Part shown: positions 17,415 through 25,511 of the stretch, one piece after another
How positions within the stretch are numbered: position 1 is the stretch's first letter
Layout: every line of letters begins with the position of its first letter
DNA from: GCA-001856825 sp049965815
Lineage (GTDB): Archaea > Thermoplasmatota > Thermoplasmata > Thermoplasmatales > GCA-001856825
NCBI GenBank assembly: GCA_049965815.1
Contig: JBMFVV010000006.1
Coordinates: 5,228 to 69,227 of the forward strand
Length of the DNA stretch: 64,000 nt
Direction of reading: 5' to 3'
Notes under the pieces: model-generated
Database searches by the model: none
Told to the model about the DNA's origin: nothing
Seen by the model: only the letters and a program-made list of their open reading frames with translations
Made by a program: the position numbers and the translations under genes

Positions 17415-17792
17415 CTATTGCTGCTTTGCCATATTCTGGTAGGCTCTTATAAGATCATCGAATTTTATGTAGGCTACCAGCATGAAAATTCCTACAATGA
17501 TGAAACCAAATATCATCCCTACTATCATCCAGATCAATGTTTTCTCCTTGGCGGCAGATAACTGTCTGCGCTCAGTAAGACGTATGATCTCTCTGCACTC
17601 ATAGAATACTACGATGTCAATAACACCAAATATAGCAGTTATGCCTAACGAAATGAGTCCCGTTATTAGGAGGATGATTCCTAAAATCAGTGCCAAAACC
17701 CAGGAAATAGTCAGCATATCTCTTATCGTAGATTTCTCCGGGGGATCAAATAGCGACCGATTCAGAGCAGCGTTTTCTGGTGGGTTTGTCAT
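17415..17792 (-). CDS. Small membrane protein of unknown function
   Basis: 125-aa protein. A polar N-terminus (about 25 residues) is followed by a helix (about 26-47), a second hydrophobic stretch (48-68), a charged loop (ECREIIRLTERRQ) and a third hydrophobic helix (about 82-105) ending in KFDDLIRAYQNMAKQQ. I do not recognise a family. The ATG at 17792 is chosen because a TTTAAAT element lies about 25 nt upstream (leaderless). The longer frame back to 17912 would overlap the pth2 coding end. Confidence 0.65.
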   Translation of the reverse strand: MTNPPENAALNRSLFDPPEKSTIRDMLTISWVLALILGIILLITGLISLGITAIFGVIDIVVFYECREIIRLTERRQLSAAKEKTLIWMIVGMIFGFIIVGIFMLVAYIKFDDLIRAYQNMAKQQ

Positions 17793-17842
17793 TGCATTAT
17801 AATTACACACTTGATTTAAAGTTGCCTGACATAATGGAATAA

Positions 17843-18178
17843 TCAAACAAGTTTGAAACCACCTGTTATAGTGTCTATGACAGAGTCCTCGTCTGGTCCA
17901 AAACCAGAACATGTGAGGGTATCAGGCTCAAGCTGTGTGAGTCCGGCATCCCTGATTGGGCAGCAATTTATACCCGTAGATCTGGCCTTTTTGATCAGCT
18001 CCTGGAGCTGTGCCTCGTCCTTAACCCAAACAACTATCTTCTTCTGTCCTTCGGAAATCCACTTATTTCTTTTCTCAGAGTTGTTCATAGAACATTCTAC
18101 AGCTGCATGAGCCACCTGGGCGGCTATCTTGCCCTTCCCCATATCTAGATCTTTCCTCACAGCTATGGCCATCTTCAC
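17843..18178 (-). CDS. pth: Peptidyl-tRNA hydrolase, Pth2 type
   Basis: 111-aa enzyme releasing peptidyl groups from drop-off peptidyl-tRNA. It has the Pth2 landmarks: VRKDLDMGKGKIAAQVAHAA at the N-terminus, then KKIVVWVKDEAQLQEL, and GLTQLEPDTLTCSGFGPD near the C-terminus. Length is typical for archaeal Pth2 (about 115 aa). It is divergent from the membrane-protein cluster starting at 18223, sharing an AT-rich intergenic region. Confidence 0.95.
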   Translation of the reverse strand: MKMAIAVRKDLDMGKGKIAAQVAHAAVECSMNNSEKRNKWISEGQKKIVVWVKDEAQLQELIKKARSTGINCCPIRDAGLTQLEPDTLTCSGFGPDEDSVIDTITGGFKLV

Positions 18179-18222
18179 TATGTCAGAAATTATAATTACT
18201 ATTTATCTTATCACCTTAAGGA

Positions 18223-18855
18223 ATGAATTTCTATCCTGCCATTCTGATTCCTTTGGCCATCTTTACTCCACTTTTTTACCTGAACTGGAACAGGATAGAC
18301 AAGATAGTTGATGAATCTATTTTTGCCAGGTTCTTACTGTTCGGAGTGCTATTGGGCATAGTATACATCGTGATGTTTCTTTATTCATTCTTCGCATTGG
18401 ATCAGTATATAGACCTTATGTTCATTTCCATAATGCTGTTTCTACCGCTACTATCGGCAGGAGAGCAGCTAGCGATAATGACTGGAAAATATAGGACGAG
18501 AAAGGATCTTATCCAGCTGTCAACATCTTTAGGTGGTGCATTCTCATTTCCAGTCTCTTTTGCAATTGCCATTGTTACCAGTTCTTCAGATTTAAATTAC
18601 ATTTTCATAGCTCTTGTGGCTCTTTTTGCCTTTTTCACAAACGTTAATTCAAGTACAATTCTCGGTATCGGTGTTTCCAGAAATAGGGGATTGCTGTATT
18701 TCATTTCTGCCTTCCTGGTTCAGATGCTATTCTCTTCAGCAATATACGTGGAATATCTTAAAAGCTCCTACGCATTCATAACAATTGTTCCAGAAATAGC
18801 AGCGACGATACTGTTATATACCATATTTTTCCATCATAGAATTGGGACTAGCTGA
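18223..18855 (+). CDS. Polytopic membrane protein of unknown function
   Basis: 210 aa with about six predicted transmembrane helices: near residues 4-20, 32-55, 62-80, 100-125, 128-145 and 160-205. I recognise no family motif. A TAATTATAATTACTATTTA stretch about 25-35 nt upstream suggests a leaderless start. Its stop codon abuts the ATG of the transglutaminase-like gene with no spacer, so the two are probably translated from one message and may act together at the membrane. Confidence 0.75.
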   Translation: MNFYPAILIPLAIFTPLFYLNWNRIDKIVDESIFARFLLFGVLLGIVYIVMFLYSFFALDQYIDLMFISIMLFLPLLSAGEQLAIMTGKYRTRKDLIQLSTSLGGAFSFPVSFAIAIVTSSSDLNYIFIALVALFAFFTNVNSSTILGIGVSRNRGLLYFISAFLVQMLFSSAIYVEYLKSSYAFITIVPEIAATILLYTIFFHHRIGTS

Positions 18856-19953
18856 ATGGGAGCTGCTATTAAGGGGATTGCTGTGGCGATCGTAGTTATT
18901 CTGGCCATAACTACTGCATATTATTTGATTGAAGACTCAAGTATTATTAACGGAGTGACTTATAATGTATCATATCAGATTCCATCTAAATTAACCACAA
19001 CTTTTTCAAGAAACTTCACCTTCACTTCAAGCAAATCTTTCACATTCTATCTCACCCCTACGATTAATGATACTCTTCAGCAGAGCCGGGTAACAACAAC
19101 TCATTCTCCAAATGTGAATGCCACGACTGATATCTCAGACAACAGAACTTACTGGAAATTCTCCGTTAGCCCCGGTAATTCCTACATAGACGTCAATTAT
19201 AATATCACCTCATACGGCAAAAGCTGGCAAAATCTCGAAAACTCAACGGGGATACCTTCTCAGATTCCAGAATTTCTCAGGGAAGAATACGATCATCCGG
19301 AATACTTCAACGCTACTGGAACCAATCTCGAAGTAATAAACCCATCATTTTTCAGGGATCTGACCATGAATATTACGTCAAATGATACTACAGTGGTGGA
19401 AATGCTTAGGTCAATCTATAACTATATTGTCATGAATTATCGTTACAATATCACTTACAACCTTGGGAATGTACCTCTTTCAGCTCAACAGGTGTATCAG
19501 GTTAAGGAGGGAGATTGTGAAGAGCTATCGTACCTTTTTGAATCTATGAGCAGGAGCATAGGTATCCCTTCCTGGACGCAGTATGGTCAGTTGATCCAGG
19601 AAAATGGAGGACAGGTAGGTCTTGGGGAGCATGCATGGGTTCAGACTTACGTTCCATTGTCCAACAGCACCGGTAATTATGTGAACATAGACCTGACTGT
19701 CGAGGTAGGAGGGCAAGACCTCGGAAGAGGTTTCCTAGTAAAGTACCCTAATTCGATTGTTGAGTGGACCGACAACGGTAACTCGTCAGCGATGGTTGCA
19801 TTCCATATCGAATTGACAGCGCCTGCCGGGATCAACCTTACGGAACAGGAAAATGATGTTGTCAGTTCATTCAATCAATCCGGTTCTATAGCCCTCATAC
19901 AGGATAATATTTTTAATCTCCTCATCGCTAACACATCAAGAGAACGAAGATGA
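18856..19953 (+). CDS. Membrane-anchored transglutaminase-like protein
   Basis: 365 aa. An N-terminal signal anchor (residues about 4-24) precedes a long extracellular region rich in N-x-S/T sequons and a transglutaminase-like domain. The domain's Cys-His-Asp triad is visible in EGDCEELSYLFESM, GEHAWVQTYV and NIDLTVEV. Archaeal members are presumed extracellular proteases or peptide-modifying enzymes. It is the second gene of a tightly packed cluster (18223-20859), abutting the upstream membrane protein and overlapping the next gene by ATGA. Confidence 0.82.
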   Translation: MGAAIKGIAVAIVVILAITTAYYLIEDSSIINGVTYNVSYQIPSKLTTTFSRNFTFTSSKSFTFYLTPTINDTLQQSRVTTTHSPNVNATTDISDNRTYWKFSVSPGNSYIDVNYNITSYGKSWQNLENSTGIPSQIPEFLREEYDHPEYFNATGTNLEVINPSFFRDLTMNITSNDTTVVEMLRSIYNYIVMNYRYNITYNLGNVPLSAQQVYQVKEGDCEELSYLFESMSRSIGIPSWTQYGQLIQENGGQVGLGEHAWVQTYVPLSNSTGNYVNIDLTVEVGGQDLGRGFLVKYPNSIVEWTDNGNSSAMVAFHIELTAPAGINLTEQENDVVSSFNQSGSIALIQDNIFNLLIANTSRERR

Positions 19954-20444
19954 TAATCCCCTCAGTCACAATGAGAAAAAGAAAGATAGTGGAAGAGGGA
20001 GCTCTAGAGAAGTATGAATCTGGACCATTGTGGCTAATTGATGAAGACTACAAGAGGGGGAGAGAGCTCAATTTCAGGAGATACGACGACCTGTCTGGTA
20101 TTTATGAACTCTATCTAGATGCAGAAATTTCCAGGGTTGACGATGTTGCCGATTCCATAACGGGCGGTGCAACCATGGTTACAATTTCAGAATCTATCGA
20201 GAAGGAAAAATTGAGGGCTGCCCTTTTTTATACTGATTCCCTCATACTCTACGTAAGGAACAACATGGAACTGGCAGATTTCTTCTTTTCAAATGGAGGG
20301 CAGCGAGTATATTCTGATTCCTTAATGTTCAATAGGAATGCAATCCTGTATACAAGCAAACAGAGCTGTGATGGATGCAATATAGTGATTCCAATTGGAG
20401 GTTTCAATGGTGGAAGAGATAAGGAAGCTCCTGCTTTACCTTAA
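19950..20444 (+). CDS. Conserved-looking protein of unknown function
   Basis: 164 aa, soluble, not recognised. The stretch LSGIYELYLDAEISRVDDVADSITGGATMVTISESI, in which alternating strands end in D and GGA, is faintly reminiscent of a HisA/HisF-like TIM-barrel half. I cannot support that further. A C-terminal CDGC pair is present. It overlaps the transglutaminase-like gene by ATGA and the DUF2240 gene by 38 nt, so it is a member of the same operon. Confidence 0.6.
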   Translation: MIIPSVTMRKRKIVEEGALEKYESGPLWLIDEDYKRGRELNFRRYDDLSGIYELYLDAEISRVDDVADSITGGATMVTISESIEKEKLRAALFYTDSLILYVRNNMELADFFFSNGGQRVYSDSLMFNRNAILYTSKQSCDGCNIVIPIGGFNGGRDKEAPALP

Positions 20445-20859
20445 AAAGACAACAGGCAAGTATGAGTTTTCTGAGACGGAAATTCTGACAATCCTTTCTA
20501 TAAAGTCGAGATTCCTGACACCTGACCAAGTAAAGGAATTTCTAAAGATTGCAATGGATACGAAATGCTTACGACAGTCGGGTGACCTATACTCAATTAC
20601 TTGCTCGATCAACGGTATCGAGCTGAGTTTGGATTATAAACCAGATTTCAGCGCTATAGTTAACGAAAAGGATGGGGAAGATGCGACAGATATGATAATT
20701 TCACTTATCACAGAAAAAACGGGCAAAAGCAAGAGGGATGTGATATCAGAAATCAACAAGATGAGGGAGAGAAACCCATTCTTAAGCACAAAGGTGGCAG
20801 CGCTCGTTGTTGCAAGACTGAACGGATTGGACGTCGAAAGATTCCTGGTAGCTTCTTGA
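20407..20859 (+). CDS. DUF2240 family archaeal protein
   Basis: 150-aa protein resembling the archaeal DUF2240 family. A helical N-terminal half looks winged-helix-like (EFSETEILTILSIKSRFLTPDQVKEFLKIA). The C-terminal half has KRDVISEINKMRER and STKVAALVVARLNGLDV. Function unknown. The ATG at 20407 is chosen because GGAGG at 20397-20401 is ideally spaced (5 nt). This makes the gene overlap the upstream frame by 38 nt. It closes a four-gene cluster beginning at 18223. Confidence 0.7.
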   Translation: MVEEIRKLLLYLKKTTGKYEFSETEILTILSIKSRFLTPDQVKEFLKIAMDTKCLRQSGDLYSITCSINGIELSLDYKPDFSAIVNEKDGEDATDMIISLITEKTGKSKRDVISEINKMRERNPFLSTKVAALVVARLNGLDVERFLVAS

Positions 20860-21591
20860 TCACTTTGCTGATTCCTGTGGATCCTTGTTTAGGTAAGACG
20901 CGTATTTTGTAGCGAGATCATACTGATCAAGTTCCATCGCTATATCAGAGGCCGCGTCGAATATTTCAGAATAATTATTGACTGCCCTGATCCTCTCTTC
21001 CTTTCTCTTCAGTTTTGCTGCTTCGCCTACGACCCTCTTTATGACTTTGTCTAGAATTTTAAGCGGCTCATCACCGCCTTTTTGCTCTACAAGCAGGTAA
21101 GCATAGTTGACTGCAGCCTGCGCGAGCATGTCCAGATTGTTGGAATTTTCTGCCTCTTGAATGGCCTTTTCGAAAAGGGAAGAAGCCTCATTGAAATCCT
21201 CCAGTATGGTTGCTAGAGAAATCATAGAATAGATATATTCTCCCTTATCGTTGATCTTCTGGTACAGTTCAAGTGCTTTTCTACCATACTCTATTGCCTT
21301 TTTATTGTCTTCTAGGACCAGTATCTGTGAGAGAAGAAGATTAGTCTCCGCAATTCTCTTCATATCATTCTTTTCAGTAGCAATTTTCAGGGATTCTTCT
21401 GCAGTTTGTTTGGCCATTTCTGGATCTGGAGTTTCTTGATAGAGAAAGCACTCCGACTTGATTCTGAGGATGTCAGTTTTAGACAGGGCATCTTGGATTG
21501 AATTTATGTTCTCGTCGACGTATTTTATGCACTCTTTTAAGTCTCCATTGTCCTCAAGTTCTCTTGCTTTCTCAACGATTTCAGTGTCCAT
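20860..21591 (-). CDS. TPR-repeat protein
   Basis: 243-aa all-helical protein with several tetratricopeptide-like repeats of about 34-40 residues. Examples are AKQTAEESLKIATEKNDMKRIAETNLLLSQIL (in part) and KKAIEYGRKALELYQKINDKGEYIYSMISLA (in part). Probably a protein-protein interaction scaffold; no catalytic motif. Its start overlaps the end of rpe by 11 nt, so it is translationally coupled to rpe. It converges, with zero spacing, on the DUF2240 gene. Confidence 0.78.
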   Translation of the reverse strand: MDTEIVEKARELEDNGDLKECIKYVDENINSIQDALSKTDILRIKSECFLYQETPDPEMAKQTAEESLKIATEKNDMKRIAETNLLLSQILVLEDNKKAIEYGRKALELYQKINDKGEYIYSMISLATILEDFNEASSLFEKAIQEAENSNNLDMLAQAAVNYAYLLVEQKGGDEPLKILDKVIKRVVGEAAKLKRKEERIRAVNNYSEIFDAASDIAMELDQYDLATKYASYLNKDPQESAK

Positions 21592-22246
21592 TTTCGTTCT
21601 CCTTCATACAACTTTTTAGGGATTTAACGTTTTCCTCGATATTCCCCTTGAATATTGCAGATGCGCTTACTATGATGTCAGGTCCCATCTTCGCTATCCT
21701 TGATATGTTTTCTTTTTTTATACCTCCATCAACTCCAATGAGGAAATCAAGATTTTTTTTCGTCCTGTACTCTGCGAGTAGCGGTATCTTCCCTGCAGAT
21801 TCCTCTATCATTTCCTGGCCGAAAAAACCAGGTTCAACAGTCATTATCAACACATATTTTACATACGGCAGCAGTGATTCTATGCTTGAGAGTTGAGTCT
21901 TGGGATTGATGGCCAATCCTGGCATAGAACCTCTCCTTTCAATTTCCTTTAATACCCTGAGGGTCTGAATAGGTGCCTCATAGTGAATAGTGACTGATTG
22001 TGAGAAGGCGCAATACTGGTCCAGAAACATGTCTGGATTATCCACCATCATGTGACTTTCTACTTTAACACTGAATCTTTTCCTGATAGCTTCTCCGAAC
22101 GGTATGCCCATTGTGAGATTAGGTACAAAGTGACCATCCATTACATCAAGATGAATCCAAGTAATTCCCGATTTGATGGCTGATTCAATATCTCTTTCCA
22201 AGTTCAGCAGATCAGCGGCAAGTATGGACGCGGACAGTTCTGGCAT
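21581..22246 (-). CDS. rpe: Ribulose-phosphate 3-epimerase
   Basis: 221-aa TIM-barrel enzyme interconverting ribulose-5-phosphate and xylulose-5-phosphate. Signatures are ELSASILAADLLNL at the N-terminus, HLDVMDGHFVPNLTMG (metal-binding His and Asp), VLIMTVEPGFFGQ and FLIGVDGGIKKENI. The ATG at 22246 matches the family N-terminus. An upstream TTG at 22255 has no properly spaced Shine-Dalgarno. It implies part of the non-oxidative pentose phosphate route. Confidence 0.95.
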   Translation of the reverse strand: MPELSASILAADLLNLERDIESAIKSGITWIHLDVMDGHFVPNLTMGIPFGEAIRKRFSVKVESHMMVDNPDMFLDQYCAFSQSVTIHYEAPIQTLRVLKEIERRGSMPGLAINPKTQLSSIESLLPYVKYVLIMTVEPGFFGQEMIEESAGKIPLLAEYRTKKNLDFLIGVDGGIKKENISRIAKMGPDIIVSASAIFKGNIEENVKSLKSCMKENENGH

Positions 22247-22337
22247 AATCGTCAAGCCTCATTGATTCCGTGCCTAATAAACATTCGATTTGGAGGCTTA
22301 CACAAAATTTCTAAATACCTTTTAAAAATGGCCTATA

Positions 22338-22802
22338 ATGAAAGGCGAATACGATTCTCTGGACATAAGAATTCTTAATGTTCTGAGGGAGGACGCAACC
22401 ATAGGTTACAACGAGATATCTAGGAAAGTCAAATCACCTCCTACCACAGTATTTCAGAGAGTCAAGAGAATGAAGGATAGAGAGATAATAAAGAAGATGG
22501 TTCCGCTGATTGATCACGACAAGCTTGATTATAAGTTAACTGCATTTGTCACTATTTCAATCAGCGATATAAAGGAGCTGGACAGGATTGCCAAGGAGCT
22601 TTCCAGATTCGACGAAGTGCTAGATGTTCATCACACATCCGGTGACAGCGATTTACTACTAAAGATCAAAGTAAGGGACAGCAACGAGTTGAAGGATTTT
22701 GAAGTTGAGAAGGTAGGGGCAATAAGGGGAATCAGGGCTGTCGGAACTACCCTAAGTTTAGGAATATTCAAAGAAGAATTCTCGGTGAAATTGAGAGCTT
22801 AG
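22338..22802 (+). CDS. Lrp/AsnC family transcriptional regulator
   Basis: 154 aa. An N-terminal winged helix-turn-helix (LDIRILNVLREDATIGYNEISRKV...TVFQRVKRMKDREII) is followed by a RAM/AsnC ligand-binding domain (LTAFVTISI...LDVHHTSGDSDLLLKIKV). Typical length. Its stop codon abuts the ATG of the ABC ATPase gene, so it probably regulates, and is cotranscribed with, the adjacent exporter. A CCTTTTAAAAATGG element upstream fits a leaderless start. Confidence 0.92.
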   Translation: MKGEYDSLDIRILNVLREDATIGYNEISRKVKSPPTTVFQRVKRMKDREIIKKMVPLIDHDKLDYKLTAFVTISISDIKELDRIAKELSRFDEVLDVHHTSGDSDLLLKIKVRDSNELKDFEVEKVGAIRGIRAVGTTLSLGIFKEEFSVKLRA

Positions 22803-23642
22803 ATGATTGAAATTCAAGAAGTGACGAAGAGGTATGATAGACATACCTATGCACTCCGTGGAATAACTGCAACTCTTAGAGAAAGGGTCACAACCGTTAT
22901 AGGAAGGAACGGAGCTGGCAAGACCACATTAATAAGGATACTTTCGACTCAATTATTCCCCACAACCGGGACAGCAACGATAGAAGGGCTTGACATCCTC
23001 AAAGATACAAAGAAAGTCAGGGAGATAATAACCAGCATTCCACAGGAATCCCAGCTAATAGGCATCCTGTCTCCCCTTGAACAGATGCAATTATACCTAA
23101 TGGCGAGGGGGTTCACTGCTTCACAGGCAAAGGAAGAGTCAAAGCAGGCCTTGGATGAGTTGGAGTTGTATGACTTCAGGAATGCCCCATCAGACACGCT
23201 CTCAGGAGGTATGAAGAGGAAGGTTTTCGTAGCTATGGCTCTGGCAGCAAAAGCACCCGTTATCTTTCTGGATGAACCAACCACTGGCCTGGACCCACTT
23301 TCAAGAATAGAGGTGTGGTCCGCTATAAAACGACTCTCGTCCAAGATAATTCTCACGACTCACTACATGGAGGAAGCGCAGGAGCTTTCAAATGAAGTGG
23401 TTGTTATAGATCAGGGGAACATAATAACACATGGAGCTATCAGGGAACTGCTTTCTTCATTCGGTGGCAAGATGAGAGCAGAGAAGATGGATGGAGAAGA
23501 ATACGATATCAAGATTGCTAACGTTGCCATAAAATACATAGAAAAGGAAAGGGTCGAAGAATTCATAGCAAAGGGGTATGATATCAAGAGGATAAATTTG
23601 GACGACATCTTTCTCTCCCAGGGGGTAATGCTTGAATCCTAA
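22803..23642 (+). CDS. ABC transporter ATP-binding protein
   Basis: 279 aa. Walker A GRNGAGKTTLIR, Q-loop SIPQESQLIG, signature LSGGMKRKVFVAMAL, Walker B VIFLDEPTTGLD and the H-loop in ILTTHYMEEAQELS are all intact. It is of the DrrA/CcmA/NodI-like exporter subfamily, with a C-terminal extension ending EEFIAKGYDIKRINLDDIF. It is paired with the permease that follows, overlapping by 11 nt. Confidence 0.95.
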   Translation: MIEIQEVTKRYDRHTYALRGITATLRERVTTVIGRNGAGKTTLIRILSTQLFPTTGTATIEGLDILKDTKKVREIITSIPQESQLIGILSPLEQMQLYLMARGFTASQAKEESKQALDELELYDFRNAPSDTLSGGMKRKVFVAMALAAKAPVIFLDEPTTGLDPLSRIEVWSAIKRLSSKIILTTHYMEEAQELSNEVVVIDQGNIITHGAIRELLSSFGGKMRAEKMDGEEYDIKIANVAIKYIEKERVEEFIAKGYDIKRINLDDIFLSQGVMLES

Positions 23643-24351
23643 GTTCGTGCTCTATTTTGCATGGTACTATGGATTCTACATAATTCTCAGGGGTCCATCT
23701 TATCTTGTTGCTTCCCTTTCTCTACCACTCACTCTATTATTCATGGTAACGATTTTCACACACGGAACCCTCATAGCTTATGCAATAGCAGGCGGACCCA
23801 TAGCAATAGTTGCAGCGAACAGCATAAATGGAGCTGCGGATGCGGCATTCTTTAGGATCCAAATAAGGATACAGGACCTCTTTGTGGCGACAAGGGTAAC
23901 ATCTCAGGACTATATGTTTGCACTTTCCTTGAGTTATCTTGTATTTTCTCTTCCCGGTATTGCCCTTTATGCCATACTGGGAGCTTACATGAAAGTGTTT
24001 GCACTTTCTTCAGCCTTGCAGATCATAGCAGTGTTGGTACTGCTTACACTAACAATATCTAACCTGTCGTTCATAATAGCTGGACTGCTGAAACACATAA
24101 GGAATGTCTGGGGAATAACGGCAATACTCTCAATAATAATGACGGTACTCCCACCTACATTCTACCCATATACCTTCCTGCCACAAGGTATCATTTACGT
24201 ACTATCGATATCTCCAGTTACGCCGGCTGCAGTTCTAATTCAGGGAATAGTGGGCCTAGAGCCTTTCCAGGTTTCCATGATATTCATACTCCTAATAGAA
24301 ACAGTAATCCTGACACTCCTTGGGAGAAAATTCATCAGATGGAGGGAGTGA
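23632..24351 (+). CDS. ABC transporter permease (ABC-2 type)
   Basis: 239-aa membrane protein with about six transmembrane helices and the layout of ABC-2 type export permeases. It forms the membrane part of the transporter powered by the preceding ATPase. The start is TTG at 23632, preceded by GGGGG (23621-23625) at suitable spacing, inside the 3' end of the ATPase gene. Substrate unknown. Confidence 0.85.
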   Translation: MNPKFVLYFAWYYGFYIILRGPSYLVASLSLPLTLLFMVTIFTHGTLIAYAIAGGPIAIVAANSINGAADAAFFRIQIRIQDLFVATRVTSQDYMFALSLSYLVFSLPGIALYAILGAYMKVFALSSALQIIAVLVLLTLTISNLSFIIAGLLKHIRNVWGITAILSIIMTVLPPTFYPYTFLPQGIIYVLSISPVTPAAVLIQGIVGLEPFQVSMIFILLIETVILTLLGRKFIRWRE

Positions 24352-24391
24352 CATTAAGCGAGATGTATAATGGGCTTCGTAATGAATCGTT

Positions 24392-24565
24392 ATGGCGGAA
24401 TTCAAAGAGTTGGAAGAAGCATTTATACGAACTGACAAAGTGATCAACGGGCGAGCAAAATGGGGAGTCGATGGCAGCACATCCCTGAAACTTCAGGTGG
24501 TGAAGGTTCAGCCAAGCGACCTAGATATTCTGGTAAGCGAGATAGTGGGAGAGAATAATGAATAA
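24392..24565 (+). CDS. Small protein, 57 aa, unknown
   Basis: An ATG frame of 57 codons encodes MAEFKELEEAFIRTD, then a basic/hydrophobic middle (RAKWGVDGSTSLKLQVVKVQ) and an acidic end (DLDILVSEIVGENNE). TGTATAATG at 24364-24372 lies about 26 nt upstream of the ATG, typical of leaderless genes here. Codon usage resembles the neighbours. No family recognised; moderate support only. Confidence 0.45.
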   Translation: MAEFKELEEAFIRTDKVINGRAKWGVDGSTSLKLQVVKVQPSDLDILVSEIVGENNE

Positions 24566-24583
24566 TTATTCGTAGGATAATTG

Positions 24584-24790
24584 ATGAGGCCGCTCAGCTA
24601 CAGGGAGACTGGGAAATACAGGTCTTACTTCTGCGTACTGAGGGTGAAGGGAGTCAATGTGGAAATTATGGGTGAAATGCAGGTTTTTGGACGCGGAAAA
24701 TGGTCTGGAGTACTGAATACATCTATCACGGGAATCTGGCTGCCAGCTCTTGGAGGTAGAGAGATTCCAGTGGTTCCATTGGATACTTGA
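24584..24790 (+). CDS. Small protein, 68 aa, unknown
   Basis: ATG frame of 68 codons lying between the 57-aa gene and the SRP RNA. Composition is beta-rich (RSYFCVLRVKGVNVEIMGEMQVFGRGKW), ending in REIPVVPLDT. An AATAATTATT stretch 15-25 nt upstream could be its promoter. No homology recognised, and no Shine-Dalgarno. It could be spurious. Confidence 0.4.
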   Translation: MRPLSYRETGKYRSYFCVLRVKGVNVEIMGEMQVFGRGKWSGVLNTSITGIWLPALGGREIPVVPLDT

Positions 24791-24872
24791 AATCAACAGG
24801 ATATGTGAAGGAAAGACTGTATAGGGAAATGTCAGAACGATAAGTTTATCTTAAAAAGTTGATAAGCAATAT

Positions 24873-25177
24873 GCCGGGCTGGCCGGGAGGGTAGGCGTCT
24901 CCTGTTACTCGAAACCGTCTATACGCGGGGGCGACAGCCGATATAGAAGGCAACCTTGAAGGTGCGAGCCTTTGACGTTCGGCGAAACTCTGTCCCATCA
25001 GATCCAGGTTGTATGCATCTTTCCCGGAGGGGAAAGGGGCATGCGTTATCACGGGAATCCGCCAGGACCGGAAGGGAGCAACGGTTACGTGGACCGCGGA
25101 TGCCGGTGGGGGCACGGAGCGGAGAATAGAGAAGGTCACCGCATCTATCTATCGCCCTTCGATGTCGGTGGCCCGGT
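24873..25177 (+). ncRNA. ffs: Signal recognition particle (7S) RNA
   Basis: About 305 nt, G+C-rich island in an A+T-richer context. The ends pair (GCCGGGC at 24873-24879 with GCCCGG at 25171-25176), as in archaeal SRP RNA. The S-domain helix 8 signature CCAGGACCGGAAGGGAGCA (GGAA-type tetraloop and asymmetric loop) is at 25062-25080. The 5' part holds the Alu-domain-like GGCTGG..TGTTAC region. TTATCTTAAAAAG lies about 25 nt before the start as promoter. It binds SRP19 (gene at 9765-10016) and SRP54. Ends are estimated to within a few bases. Confidence 0.93.
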
Positions 25178-25511
25178 ACTATCGATTATTTAAAGATACA
25201 TTCCGTTCATTGTAACTGGGATACGAGATTTCCGATATTATTTTCTAGAATCGAATTAAAATCTATACTAATCTCAAGTGATTTAGGGCCAATCTTTTCA
25301 ATAGAGAACGACGATTAGGCACATCTTGTCTGATCATAAATAATGGCCAATGATTTAAATTTCATTGAATTCAAATAAAGAAATCATTGATCGCACCGCC
25401 GTAAATTCAGGCATTCGTAAGGATAAAACATTTCACATAACAGGCAGTTCCATTCAATAGGAACATTCACGGATAACTTAATAATCAAAGATTCATTAAA
25501 ATCGAGGAGAA
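25178..25511. other. Intergenic region without a recognised gene
   Basis: A+T-rich 334-nt spacer between SRP RNA and the HD-hydrolase gene. I see no credible ORF or RNA fold. TAATAATC (about 25480-25487) and GAGGAG (25504-25509) near the right end probably serve the next gene. Confidence 0.5.

Noticed and set aside
24846..25215. Three ORFs of 68-97 codons across 24846-25215
   Set aside because: They are shadows of the SRP RNA, which is supported by paired ends and the helix 8 signature.
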